Virus record (IMG/VR): IMGVR_UViG_3300042934_000393
Location: 1-29,037 of that record
From: a virus
Direction: 5' to 3' (one strand)
DNA: 29,037 nucleotides
Shown here piece by piece: positions 1 through 7,059 of the stretch. The translations under genes were made by a program, and so were the position numbers. Each line of letters begins with the position of its first letter. The stretch's first letter is position 1. The notes under the pieces were generated by a model. It did not search any database, had not been told where the DNA came from, and was given only the letters and a program-made list of their open reading frames with translations.

Positions 1-23
1 CAGAACCAGTACGACCAAGTCAC
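1..23 (-). CDS. 5' end of next tail gene (partial, runs off window)
   Basis: The stop TGA of the Dit-like gene (22-20) overlaps a GTG (23-21) that opens a frame reading MTWSYWF to the window edge. This GTGA overlap matches the coupling at many other junctions in this window. In tail operons the gene after Dit is usually a minor tail protein (Tal or tip type), so that is the likely identity. Only seven residues are visible, so the call rests on context. Confidence 0.4.
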
Positions 24-454
24 GGAACAACCACCTTCTCCGGATCAGGCGCCCACAACTGGATCTGATACTCAGCAACCGACCCGTACACGACAATCCG
101 CAACTGCGGCTCCCCATACCGGAACACGGTTGCTGTCTTCGCGCCCTTCGGAGTCGTCACCGTCAGAGTGTCCGAACCGCCGTCCTCGAGCAGTGCATCC
201 AACGCATCCAACGCGTCCTCAAACGCCTCCTCATCACCAGTCCCCAGAACCTTCCCGGAGAGCGTGACGATACGACCCGAGAGGTAACCCGGCGTCGCGA
301 ACTGCCCGGGATGATTCGGGCGGTCCACGTACTCACGACGCATCGACGTGCCACCCACGAACCAGCCCTCGAGCCCGTTGTCACCGATCGTGTAGGTCGC
401 CGAAGCACCACCACCCTGGAACGTCAACCCCCCGACCGTCGCCGTGATGCTCAT
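20..454 (-). CDS. Distal tail (Dit)-like minor tail protein
   Basis: A 144 aa protein lying directly after the tape measure gene and sharing an ATGA overlap with it (451-454). That is the place of the distal tail protein in siphophage tail operons, which forms the hexameric ring joining the tube to the tip. It is rich in beta-strand patterns and ends in WAPDPEKVVVP; a WxAPDP-type segment is typical of the Dit N-terminal domain. Full-length Dit proteins usually have about 250-300 residues, so this is short: either a Dit N-domain-only protein or a related minor tail protein. The open frame stops cleanly at a GTGA-coupled start, which argues against a frameshift. Confidence 0.6.
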   Translation of the reverse strand: MSITATVGGLTFQGGGASATYTIGDNGLEGWFVGGTSMRREYVDRPNHPGQFATPGYLSGRIVTLSGKVLGTGDEEAFEDALDALDALLEDGGSDTLTVTTPKGAKTATVFRYGEPQLRIVVYGSVAEYQIQLWAPDPEKVVVP

Positions 455-3171
455 GCGCTCCTCATCTCAAACTCGAGGGTGCGCGCCGCGGCGCGACCGA
501 TCTGCTCTTCACTCATCCCCGGCTGCGGATAGATGTTTTGGCTGACCTGAACGACCTTGCCGTCACCACCACCCGAGGCGCCAGCCATCGACGGGAACCC
601 CTGACCGGTCTTCACCCAACGGCGCATCGCTTCAACGACGTCATGCCCACCCGCAGCATTGACCTCAGACGCAGTCCAGACATGCTCACCGTTCGACAGG
701 CGGTACAGTCCCGCCGTGTCCGAGGTGCCAGTTCCGGGACCGTAGATCGGGCCACCGGAAGCACGTCCGGGCCGCTCCGCGCCAGTCTCGACGCTTTGCA
801 CAGCCCGGTAGTTGATGATGCCCTGCAACGTCCCATACCGGGTCTTGAAGTCCTCGATCGTCCGCGCAGCCGCCGCTGTGTTAGCGATCAGATTCCACTC
901 AGTCTCCGAGGGGATAGTAAGAATCTGATCCACGAGGTTCTTGGCCTCGTCAGCGTTAGCCCCGAGGTCCTCCGCACGGTCTAGGAGCGCCTGCCGCGAG
1001 TCCTCAAGGGTCTTCCGGTAGTTCTCCGTATCCCCGTCGAGCTCGAACTGCTTCTTAGCAGCCTCCTCAGCCTCACGCGCCAGGTCGACCAGCATCTCCT
1101 TGTTGCGGCGCCCCGCATCAGTGCCCTCATCAAGAGTGAGCACGTAATCCGCGAGACCGTCGTTGTTCTCGTCAAGACCCTCACGGGCCTTCCGGATCAC
1201 ATCGTCGATCTCAGCCAGCGAATCCTTGTACGCGATGTTCGCGCTGATCGCATCCTGACCGACACCGTTGGCCTCGTTGATCGTCTCCAGCAAGGTCGCC
1301 AGTTCGTCGTTCAGACCACCAGCCTTATCGGCGGCTTCCTGGTATGCCTGAGCCGCAGTCTTGGTGCTCTCAGTGTTCTCATCCGTCGCGTCCTTGGACT
1401 GCTCCCGGATGTCCTTGCCCCGCTCGAGGCCATCGGTCTCGTCCTTGATGGCTTCACGCAGCGTCCCAGCCGACTGTGCAAGGTCGATGTAGCTGATACC
1501 GAGCTCGTCGGCCATCTTCTGCGCCGCGGACCCGCCAACACTCGCCACGTCAAGGATCTCGTTCAATTCCTCAAGCGCACGCCTGTTACCGGAAGCCGCA
1601 TCAGTGACCAACTGAAGCGAGATGCCCAGCTTCTCGGCGTTGTCGTACGCCGACCCGAACTCCAGACCCAGAACAGACTTCTCCAACGCCAGGTTCTCGA
1701 TAGCCAGATCCCGGGCAGCATCAGCACCCTGCTCGAGCGCCTGCGCATAACCCTCAGCACGCTGACGCGCCTGAGCCTGCTTCTGCGCCAGAGTCCCCAC
1801 CACAGCAACCAGTGCCGTGATCGCGACAACAACCCCGCCGCCGACGAACGCCAGGCGTCCCGCCGTTGTCTGGAGCGTTGCCAGCGCAACACGGAACTCT
1901 GCGATCTTCGGGACTGCGAGGAGAGCCGCACCGCCGGTCAGCGCAACGGCACCAGCAACCCCACCCAGGAGGCCAATGATGCCCTGCACGGGCTCGGGAA
2001 GGTCAGCGAAGCTCTGCGCCATGCCCGCGATAGCATCCGCACCGTCCTTGACCGCGGGGAGGAACACCGCACCCAGGTCGATCGCCGCGTCGCGGATTGA
2101 GTTGCCGGCGATCTGGATCTGCGCCTCAGTCGTCTCGTACCGCTTCCGGGCCTCCTCGACCAGCGCCAGGTTGTCTTCCCACGCGACCGCGCCGAGCTCG
2201 AGCGACTTCCGCAGAAGATCACCCGAATTCGCCATACCAAGAAGCGCCTGCGACACACGAATGTCCGACTGCCCCAGATCAGCGAGAGTCTTGAAGACAT
2301 CCCCACCGGCCGCGTCGATCTTCCCCAGACCCTCAACGAACGTCGCAATCGCGTTCGCCGGGTCCTCATTGAACGCCTTCTGGAACTCCTGCGAAGACAT
2401 CCCCGCAACCTCAGCGAACCGCTCCAGATCCTCCCCACCCGCAGACACCGACATCGCAATGTCAGTCATGATGCGGGAGATAGCAGACCCACCGGCCTCA
2501 GCCTCAATACCCACCGACGCGAGAGCATTCGCGAACCCGAGAACCTGCGCCTCAGTCAGCCCGACAATCTCACCCGCACCAGCGATACGCTGCGCCATCT
2601 CGACAATGTCACGCTCAGTCGACGCACCATCGTTACCCAGCGCCACCAACGCAGCACCCAGGTTGTCAACGTCCTCCGGGGCGGTCTGCATCACGTTCAT
2701 CAACTGCGCGATCGACGTAGCAGCCTCATCCGCCGTCAGATTCGTCGTCTCAGCGAGGTCGATCATCGTCTTCGTGAACTCAGCGATGTTCTCCCGCTCC
2801 ACACCAAGCTGACCCGCCGCCTCAGCGACACCCGCGATCTCCTCATGCGTGGCAGGGAGAACAGCAGTCAGCGACCGCAACTGCTCCTCGAGAACAGCCA
2901 TCTCCTGCGCGTTACCATCAACGGTCTTAGTGACACCAGCCCACGCCGACTCCCAGTCGATCGCAGCCTTCACCGACAGTGCAGTGACGGCGGTAATCGC
3001 AGCGCCGGCAACGACCGCTCCACGCCCAATCTGCTCAAACGCCGACTTCTTCTGCGCAAGCTTCTCCGACTCGGAACCGAGATCCCGCGTCGCCTTCTCT
3101 GCCCGCTCAAAAGCGGCCACATACTCTGCCGACTGAGCCGAAAGGATGACCTTGGTCTGACGATCCGCCAC
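451..3171 (-). CDS. Tail tape measure protein
   Basis: A 906 aa protein, the longest here, placed after the tail chaperones. It sets tail length and passes into the host envelope during DNA ejection. Residues about 85-370 look like the TP901-type tape measure core (IDWESAWAGVTKTV, then long Ala-rich helices). Hydrophobic segments lie at about 397-421 and 440-463, and long charged helices follow. The C-terminus holds NIYPQPGMSEEQIGRAA, a motif that recurs in the small head gene at 6868-7059. At roughly 0.15 nm per residue the tail would be about 135 nm. It starts with GTG at 3171, preceded by AGGCGG. The start lies only 49 bases from a divergent lipoprotein gene. Confidence 0.93.
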   Translation of the reverse strand: MADRQTKVILSAQSAEYVAAFERAEKATRDLGSESEKLAQKKSAFEQIGRGAVVAGAAITAVTALSVKAAIDWESAWAGVTKTVDGNAQEMAVLEEQLRSLTAVLPATHEEIAGVAEAAGQLGVERENIAEFTKTMIDLAETTNLTADEAATSIAQLMNVMQTAPEDVDNLGAALVALGNDGASTERDIVEMAQRIAGAGEIVGLTEAQVLGFANALASVGIEAEAGGSAISRIMTDIAMSVSAGGEDLERFAEVAGMSSQEFQKAFNEDPANAIATFVEGLGKIDAAGGDVFKTLADLGQSDIRVSQALLGMANSGDLLRKSLELGAVAWEDNLALVEEARKRYETTEAQIQIAGNSIRDAAIDLGAVFLPAVKDGADAIAGMAQSFADLPEPVQGIIGLLGGVAGAVALTGGAALLAVPKIAEFRVALATLQTTAGRLAFVGGGVVVAITALVAVVGTLAQKQAQARQRAEGYAQALEQGADAARDLAIENLALEKSVLGLEFGSAYDNAEKLGISLQLVTDAASGNRRALEELNEILDVASVGGSAAQKMADELGISYIDLAQSAGTLREAIKDETDGLERGKDIREQSKDATDENTESTKTAAQAYQEAADKAGGLNDELATLLETINEANGVGQDAISANIAYKDSLAEIDDVIRKAREGLDENNDGLADYVLTLDEGTDAGRRNKEMLVDLAREAEEAAKKQFELDGDTENYRKTLEDSRQALLDRAEDLGANADEAKNLVDQILTIPSETEWNLIANTAAAARTIEDFKTRYGTLQGIINYRAVQSVETGAERPGRASGGPIYGPGTGTSDTAGLYRLSNGEHVWTASEVNAAGGHDVVEAMRRWVKTGQGFPSMAGASGGGDGKVVQVSQNIYPQPGMSEEQIGRAAARTLEFEMRSA

Positions 3172-3185
3172 CGAATCACCGCCTG

Positions 3186-3214
3186 TTCTGTTACGTGCCG
3201 CGCGGCGCTACGAT
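3186..3214 (+). promoter_or_regulatory. Leaderless promoter of the lipoprotein gene
   Basis: A -10 box TACGAT at 3209-3214 (fits TANNNT) ends six bases before the ATG at 3221, so transcription would begin at or next to the start codon. A weak -35, TTCTGT, lies at 3186-3191 with a 17-base spacer. No Shine-Dalgarno sequence precedes the ATG, which agrees with a leaderless mRNA. Confidence 0.55.
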
Positions 3215-3220
3215 CAGCGC

Positions 3221-3520
3221 ATGAGGAAACTGGCGGCGGTTGCCGTTGCGGCGATGCTGTTCGCCCTATCGGGATGCGCCGGAGGTGGCGGGTACATCGA
3301 GACGATCCGCGAAGACCGGCCGACGTTGACGGAAGACCTCACCGAAGAGGAACTTGAATCCATCGGTGAGGCTGTCTGCGCCGCCCTCGACGAGGGGTTA
3401 AGCGGGCACCGTGCGGCTGCGGAGTTGGAGGCGAGCGGCATGAGCATCGCGGATGCCGGGACTGTCGTCCTAGCCGCAAGCGATCACCTATGCCCGCAGC
3501 ACGCCTCAACCGTCGATTAG
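3221..3520 (+). CDS. Small secreted lipoprotein (moron), DUF732-like
   Basis: A 99 aa protein on the strand opposite to the whole tail operon. It has a clear lipoprotein signal: MRK, a hydrophobic run, then the lipobox L-S-G-C with Cys19 as the lipidated residue. The mature part has two more cysteines (EAVCAALDEGL and HLCPQH) framing a helical region. This resembles the small DUF732-type secreted domain of mycobacteria; that match is from memory. It would sit on the outer face of the host membrane. With its own leaderless promoter and opposite orientation it is a typical moron. Superinfection exclusion or lysogenic conversion are likely roles, by inference. Its last 15 bases overlap the convergent chaperone frame. 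Confidence 0.8.
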   Translation: MRKLAAVAVAAMLFALSGCAGGGGYIETIREDRPTLTEDLTEEELESIGEAVCAALDEGLSGHRAAAELEASGMSIADAGTVVLAASDHLCPQHASTVD

Positions 3521-3841
3521 CTCGGCACTCCACCGCAACGTCGACATGTCCGCTTCCGGGTACGAGCGGCGATAGTCTTCCTTCACCAACCGCACCGCTT
3601 CCTCCGACCAGTCGCGACGTGGACCGACAACCTTGAACTTGAACTGGTTGGCAGGGTCCATTGCGACGTGATGCGGGATGCCCAGATCGTTTCGGCTTTG
3701 CTCGAGCCGGCGCGCGGCCAGCAGCGTCTCGAGTTCCGTGGGCGTGAAGCGGGGTTCGCTGACACTCACCGACACAACGTTCCCGTTGGCGTCGAGGGTT
3801 ACCGTCGCGGACGCCCATCCGTTGAGTTCGCGGACGGTCAC
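3506..3841 (-). CDS. Tail assembly chaperone, frameshift extension (gpT-like)
   Basis: A 111 aa frame with a possible GTG start at 3841, although the frame is open upstream to 3892, before the stop of the first chaperone. Read through from the slippery site it gives SLSGRAEEEAQLARELGVTVREL and onward, which is a typical continuation in chaperone fusions. I therefore think its main product is the C-terminal 128 residues of a 268 aa G-T fusion, not a free protein. Such fusions bind the tape measure and recruit tail tube subunits. Its 3' end overlaps the convergent lipoprotein gene by 15 bases. Confidence 0.75.
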   Translation of the reverse strand: MTVRELNGWASATVTLDANGNVVSVSVSEPRFTPTELETLLAARRLEQSRNDLGIPHHVAMDPANQFKFKVVGPRRDWSEEAVRLVKEDYRRSYPEADMSTLRWSAELIDG

Positions 3842-3855
3842 GCCAAGTTCGCGGG

Positions 3856-4311
3856 CTAGCTGGGCTTCTTCTTCCGCCCGCCCGCTGAGGCTTTTCCCGC
3901 GTGCGCGAGCCGCTTAGCAGGGTCGTATTCGTTCAGACCCCACACCGCAGAGGCAAGGTTCTTCAGGTCGGGTCCCGAGAGGGAATCCACGACGTCGAAC
4001 CACGGGCGCTTCTCGGGGTCCGTGACCAGCTTCCTCGGCAGCGGGTCGCTGACCTTCACAACGTCGTCACCCTGCACCAGGTACACGTTCGGGTATGACC
4101 GTGTCACCGCATCGAGGTTGTAGCCGAGGTTCTGGTCCATGACGACCTTCGGCCGTGCCGGGTGCTCTGCGGTCAACGCCCGCCAAGCCGAACCCGTGAC
4201 CGGCCAGAACCGAACCGTCACCACCTCGTCACCCATGAGGATGTCCTGATCTACAGGCTCCACCGAGTCGAACGACTCCCGGGCCTTCGCGACAAGAGCC
4301 GCAATATCCAT
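3856..4311 (-). CDS. Tail assembly chaperone (gpG-like)
   Basis: A 151 aa protein between the major tail protein and the tape measure, the conserved place of the first tail chaperone. It has VVTVRFWPVTGSAWRALTAEHP near the N-terminus and a C-terminal helix LKNLASAVWGLNE, as in actinophage chaperones. It ends in the basic tail GGRKKKPS. A canonical X XXY YYZ slippery heptamer is in frame at codons 139-140 (GGA AAA), 11 codons before the stop. Most ribosomes would give this short form and a minority the fusion. Confidence 0.85.
   Translation of the reverse strand: MDIAALVAKARESFDSVEPVDQDILMGDEVVTVRFWPVTGSAWRALTAEHPARPKVVMDQNLGYNLDAVTRSYPNVYLVQGDDVVKVSDPLPRKLVTDPEKRPWFDVVDSLSGPDLKNLASAVWGLNEYDPAKRLAHAGKASAGGRKKKPS
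3892..3898 (-). promoter_or_regulatory. -1 programmed frameshift site GGGAAAA
   Basis: On the minus strand the zero frame reads gcG GGA AAA gcc, a perfect X XXY YYZ heptamer. It differs only in the last base from the lambda G-T site GGGAAAG. Slipping back one base moves from the 3856-4311 frame into the 3506-3841 frame, which is open across the junction. The frames agree: the first gene's codons begin at positions divisible by 3, the second's at positions one higher. The predicted fusion is 140 + 128 residues. Confidence 0.85.
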
Positions 4312-4334
4312 GTCTCCACCTATTCCCCACCGTA

Positions 4335-4379
4335 GGGAAAACCGGCCTGGGTGGACGGTGGAGGAACCACCCAGGCCGG
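4335..4379 (-). terminator. Intrinsic terminator after the major tail protein
   Basis: A perfect 13-bp stem (4342-4354 with 4367-4379) with a 12-base loop. On the minus strand it is followed by TTTTCCC. It lies between the major tail protein and the chaperones, where partial termination would give much more tail tube protein than chaperone. The U-tract is short, so it probably attenuates and does not stop transcription fully. Confidence 0.7.
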
Positions 4380-4386
4380 GGCTTGA

Positions 4387-4869
4387 TTACGCGATGACGG
4401 CGACGTCGTCCTGCGTGGCGTCGACCACGAACAGCGTCTGCGTGATGGTCTGCACACCGTTCTCCACGGGCGAGTCCTTGCGCTGCTTGCCGCACTCGAT
4501 CGTGATGACATCGACGATCTGAGCCGCAGTCCACACGGTCTCGTTCGGCTCCGAGTAGCGGAGAGTCAGGTGACCCTTCGTACCGCGGGTGAGAGTCGCA
4601 GCAGCAACATCGGCAGCGTCACCGAACACGTACTGCACCTCAACCTGCTCGGTGACCTTGCCGGCCTTCTCAAGAATCTGCTTGAGCGTGAGGCGGGGGT
4701 CTTCGATCCGCGCCTCAGTGATCGTGCGCGCCAGGGTCTTCAGCGAGTAGGTGAGATCCGCACCAGCCGCGAGGTCCGCCGCCGAGGTCGGGTCATCTGC
4801 TTCCGCAGTGAAGGTGATTCGCAGGTTTCCATCCCATGCGACTGATCCAGGAACGGCCTCAAGAGCCAT
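4387..4869 (-). CDS. Major tail tube protein
   Basis: A 160 aa protein just upstream of the chaperones, the conserved place of the tail tube subunit. It polymerises as hexameric rings around the tape measure. The sequence is beta-rich (SVAWDGNLRITFTAEADD, VEVQYVFGD, GHLTLRYSEP) with few cysteines. I chose the ATG at 4869, giving MALEAVPGS, because GAGGAG lies just upstream and the previous gene stops at 4871. The longer frame to 4908 lacks a ribosome site. The strong terminator behind it fits a highly expressed product. Confidence 0.85.
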   Translation of the reverse strand: MALEAVPGSVAWDGNLRITFTAEADDPTSAADLAAGADLTYSLKTLARTITEARIEDPRLTLKQILEKAGKVTEQVEVQYVFGDAADVAAATLTRGTKGHLTLRYSEPNETVWTAAQIVDVITIECGKQRKDSPVENGVQTITQTLFVVDATQDDVAVIA

Positions 4870-4870
4870 G

Positions 4871-5077
4871 TCAGTTCTCCTCTGTCTTGTCGCCCGTGGG
4901 CGGCTCAATGGACACGGATGTGTCCGGTGTCTCCGCCACGGGGCGGAAGGTTTGTGAGAGCGCCGCGTTCCAGCGACGCCAATGCGTTTCGGTCACCGTC
5001 ACCCGGTTCCCGTGCGCGTCCTCGAGCACGATGTGACCCGGTGTGGCCGGTTTCGCCGGCTGCCTACGCTTCGCCAT
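4871..5077 (-). CDS. Small basic tail-operon protein, unknown
   Basis: A 68 aa protein, MAKRRQPAKPATPG and onward, with a basic N-terminus and an acidic C-terminus (PPTGDKTEEN). The ATG at 5077 has AAGGGGG upstream, and the gene ends one base before the major tail start. It contains HIVLEDAHGNRVTVTETHWRRW. Small proteins at this place between tail terminator and tube are common in actinophages and have no known function. I do not recognise a family. Confidence 0.65.
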   Translation of the reverse strand: MAKRRQPAKPATPGHIVLEDAHGNRVTVTETHWRRWNAALSQTFRPVAETPDTSVSIEPPTGDKTEEN

Positions 5078-5098
5078 GCGGACCCCCTTAACTGGAGA

Positions 5099-5121
5099 AG
5101 CCCCCGCACACGGCGAGGGCT
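5099..5121 (-). terminator. Hairpin between tail terminator and small tail gene
   Basis: AGCCCCCGC (5099-5107) pairs with GCGAGGGCT (5113-5121) with one mismatch and a 5-base loop. There is no U-tract on either side. It could be a weak terminator or a processing point in the 59-base gap. Confidence 0.3.
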
Positions 5122-5136
5122 CCTGCGAACTAATGG

Positions 5137-5559
5137 TCATTCGGGATCGGCCGACCAACCCACCTCAACAACCGCGTACACGATCGTTGGCTGCGGGTCC
5201 GTCTGCACCTGAATGGGCAGAGGCGACGAGAACCAGAGCGGCTTCGACCGCTCACCCGCCACCGTCAGAGTCACCCCGACACCACCCGGGTAAAGCTTCG
5301 CCTCGAGCAGATCCAGGAGCGCCTGAACCTCATCCGCGTCACGCCCCACCAAGTGACCCGTAAACCGCGGATTCTTCCGAGACCGCGGACCCGTAATACC
5401 CGTCTGCTCGTTCTGGCCCTGCGCCGGATGCCACACCATGTACGGCGGCGCCGGCTTCGTGCCGTTCGGGTACTGGGCGAGCGTGACGAACGTCTTCGTG
5501 GCGAGCGCAACGAGCTCCTGCGTCTTCGCCTTCAACGCGTCAGTGTGCTTCCTAGACAT
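5137..5559 (-). CDS. Tail terminator protein
   Basis: A 140 aa protein. Its order after the gp10-like protein and before the tube protein matches the tail terminator, which caps the tube at the head-proximal end and docks it to the head. Features include ALATKTFVTLAQYPNG near the N-terminus, PPYMVWHPAQGQNEQTG, and the paired segments FTGHLVGRDADEVQALLDLLEAKLYPG, a pattern seen in actinophage tail terminators. It starts with ATG at 5559 directly after the stop of the upstream gene. Confidence 0.7.
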   Translation of the reverse strand: MSRKHTDALKAKTQELVALATKTFVTLAQYPNGTKPAPPYMVWHPAQGQNEQTGITGPRSRKNPRFTGHLVGRDADEVQALLDLLEAKLYPGGVGVTLTVAGERSKPLWFSSPLPIQVQTDPQPTIVYAVVEVGWSADPE

Positions 5560-5976
5560 TCAGAGGCCCGCCTTCCGCATGGCATCGTCGACCGCACGGA
5601 GAACGCCACGCATGAAGTCCTCTTCGTTCTCCGCCAGCGACGACGCAAGCTCGTTACCCGGAGTCAGAGCATTCGGTGAACCCGGCGCCCCAAACTCGAT
5701 CAGGTTGCCGAGATGCGCAGCACCGCCACGACCCTTCTCGTACCCGATCTCAGACTCAAGCGAACGCTTCCGCGAGTTCACATCGAACGTGATCGCCCGC
5801 GCCGCCTGCCGGAAGTGGCGACGTGCACCAACCTTCCGCTGCGCCGCCTTCTTGATCCGGTTAGACGTCACATTCAGGGCAACCTTCAACGGCTCCTCGA
5901 CGCCCTCCGCTGCAAGATCAAGGTCGGCGGCAAGCTTGTTCAGCTCGGAGAAATCGAACTCGATACCATCCGCCAT
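5560..5976 (-). CDS. HK97 gp10-like head-tail / tail completion protein
   Basis: A 138 aa protein with the usual gp10-family layout: an N-terminal helix (FDFSELNKLAADLDLAAEGV), a basic middle (RIKKAAQRKVGARRHF), then a glycine-rich segment ending in LGNLIEFGAPGSPNALTPGNELA. The phrase LIEFGapgspn is a common mark of the family. It joins the neck to the tail. I start it at the ATG at 5976 (MADGIEFDF) because GGAGGAAG lies upstream and the previous gene stops at 5978; the frame extends to 6063 without support. Confidence 0.8.
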   Translation of the reverse strand: MADGIEFDFSELNKLAADLDLAAEGVEEPLKVALNVTSNRIKKAAQRKVGARRHFRQAARAITFDVNSRKRSLESEIGYEKGRGGAAHLGNLIEFGAPGSPNALTPGNELASSLAENEEDFMRGVLRAVDDAMRKAGL

Positions 5977-5977
5977 G

Positions 5978-6385
5978 TCAGTTCGCTTCCTCCACCGGAT
6001 ACCGGTGTGCGGTGACCTGACCAGCCTGCGGAAGACCCTTCGTCCGGGCCTCGCGACCAACAAGTGACGGGTCTGCTGTGGACGCAGTCACACGCCACAA
6101 CGTGTTCACCCCGACCAACGGTGTGGCACCCACCGCGACGTGAATGTGCGTGTCCTGTACCGCGGGAACCTGAGATCCCTGCTCACGCTCAGACACGTTC
6201 ATCGTGGCGGATTTCCACCGACCCGTGACGGCTGGGTAGACCGTCACCTCAGTCTCGACGACAACACCGTCAGCATCCGGCTCCGACTTCGTCACGGTGT
6301 ACACCTTGAACGTCTCAGTGAACCGCCCCGCAGCCTGCGACCGCAGGTAAGGGAGCTGCGAAGCGATGTCGTAACCGAGATTCAC
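5978..6385 (-). CDS. Head-tail connector / head closure protein (DUF6093-like)
   Basis: A 135 aa protein starting with GTG at 6385 in a GTGA overlap with the gene before it. It has GRWKSATMNVSEREQGSQVPAV followed by LWRVTASTADPSLVGREARTKG and the end HRYPVEE. This matches my memory of DUF6093, an actinophage head-closure family. It sits in the conserved connector string between capsid and tail tube. Its job would be closing the portal after packaging and giving the tail a docking surface. Confidence 0.7.
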   Translation of the reverse strand: MNLGYDIASQLPYLRSQAAGRFTETFKVYTVTKSEPDADGVVVETEVTVYPAVTGRWKSATMNVSEREQGSQVPAVQDTHIHVAVGATPLVGVNTLWRVTASTADPSLVGREARTKGLPQAGQVTAHRYPVEEAN

Positions 6386-6852
6386 TCTTCACCGCTCTCG
6401 AAGAGCGGGAACCCTGCGATGTCCACCCCGCAGGAACAGTACGACGCGCCCATGGACAGGGAGCACCATGCCAGGTGTGTCGAGCACGTGCCGAGCATGT
6501 CGATAGCGAACGCACCGGAAGGTTCCGTGAGCCCAAGCAGAGCCCAAAGCTCGTCGGGGATCGTCACCCGACCCTTACCGGACCGGTACGACTTCGACGT
6601 GGAGCCGTCATCCACCGAAACGGTCACCTGGGTTGAGTCGTCCGGGCGCTTCACCTGAGCGACCACGGCTTCCCGGACTACGTAGTCCAGTTTCGCCTGA
6701 TCGATCGTCTCAACCTCAAGCTGCACGCGACGTACCTCGATGAGCATTTCTGCGTCATCGATCCACATCTCCCACTGCTGCTCAACCAGCGAACCCGAGT
6801 CGGGGACGGCCACCCCCAGAGCCACCGCAATGTTGTCGGTGCTTACAGACAT
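6382..6852 (-). CDS. Head-tail adaptor with Cys-rich C-terminus
   Basis: A 156 aa protein in the adaptor place after the capsid genes. The N-terminal two thirds are a helical connector domain (MWIDDAEMLIEVRRVQL, LDYVVREAVVAQVKRPDD), and SYRSGKGRVTIPDELWALLGL precedes the tail. The final 35 residues are unusual: CSTHLAWCSLSMGASYCSCG has four cysteines and a histidine, which could bind a metal or form disulfides. The ATG at 6852 has AGGGGGCGG upstream. Confidence 0.75.
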   Translation of the reverse strand: MSVSTDNIAVALGVAVPDSGSLVEQQWEMWIDDAEMLIEVRRVQLEVETIDQAKLDYVVREAVVAQVKRPDDSTQVTVSVDDGSTSKSYRSGKGRVTIPDELWALLGLTEPSGAFAIDMLGTCSTHLAWCSLSMGASYCSCGVDIAGFPLFESGEE

Positions 6853-6867
6853 GACCGCCCCCTATCC

Positions 6868-7059
6868 TTAGTCGGACTCGACACGCCCGATGTGTTCCTC
6901 ACTCATGCCCGGCGCCGGGTTGATCTTGCGGCGCCGCCCGGGCTTCCGGGGTGCCGGCGAAGTCTCCTCCACCGGCACCCACTCAGCACCCAGCCGCGCA
7001 ACCTTCTCGTCAGCGACAGACACGATGGCGCCCGACGCAGTGTTGCGCAGGCGAACCAT
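6868..7059 (-). CDS. Small head-operon protein (DUF7302-like)
   Basis: A 63 aa protein right after the capsid gene, with a TGATG overlap. The N-terminus MVRLRNTASGAIVSVADEKVARL, then GAEWVPVE, is the pattern of small proteins that follow the capsid gene in many actinophages (DUF7302, from memory). A basic linker RKPGRRRK leads to INPAPGMSEEHIGRVESD, and that tail shares PxPGMSEExIGR with the end of the tape measure. Function is unknown. Confidence 0.7.
   Translation of the reverse strand: MVRLRNTASGAIVSVADEKVARLGAEWVPVEETSPAPRKPGRRRKINPAPGMSEEHIGRVESD

Noticed and set aside
1817-2812. 331 aa plus-strand open frame
   Set aside because: Lies within the tape measure gene on the other strand; Ala/Ser/Arg-rich shadow.
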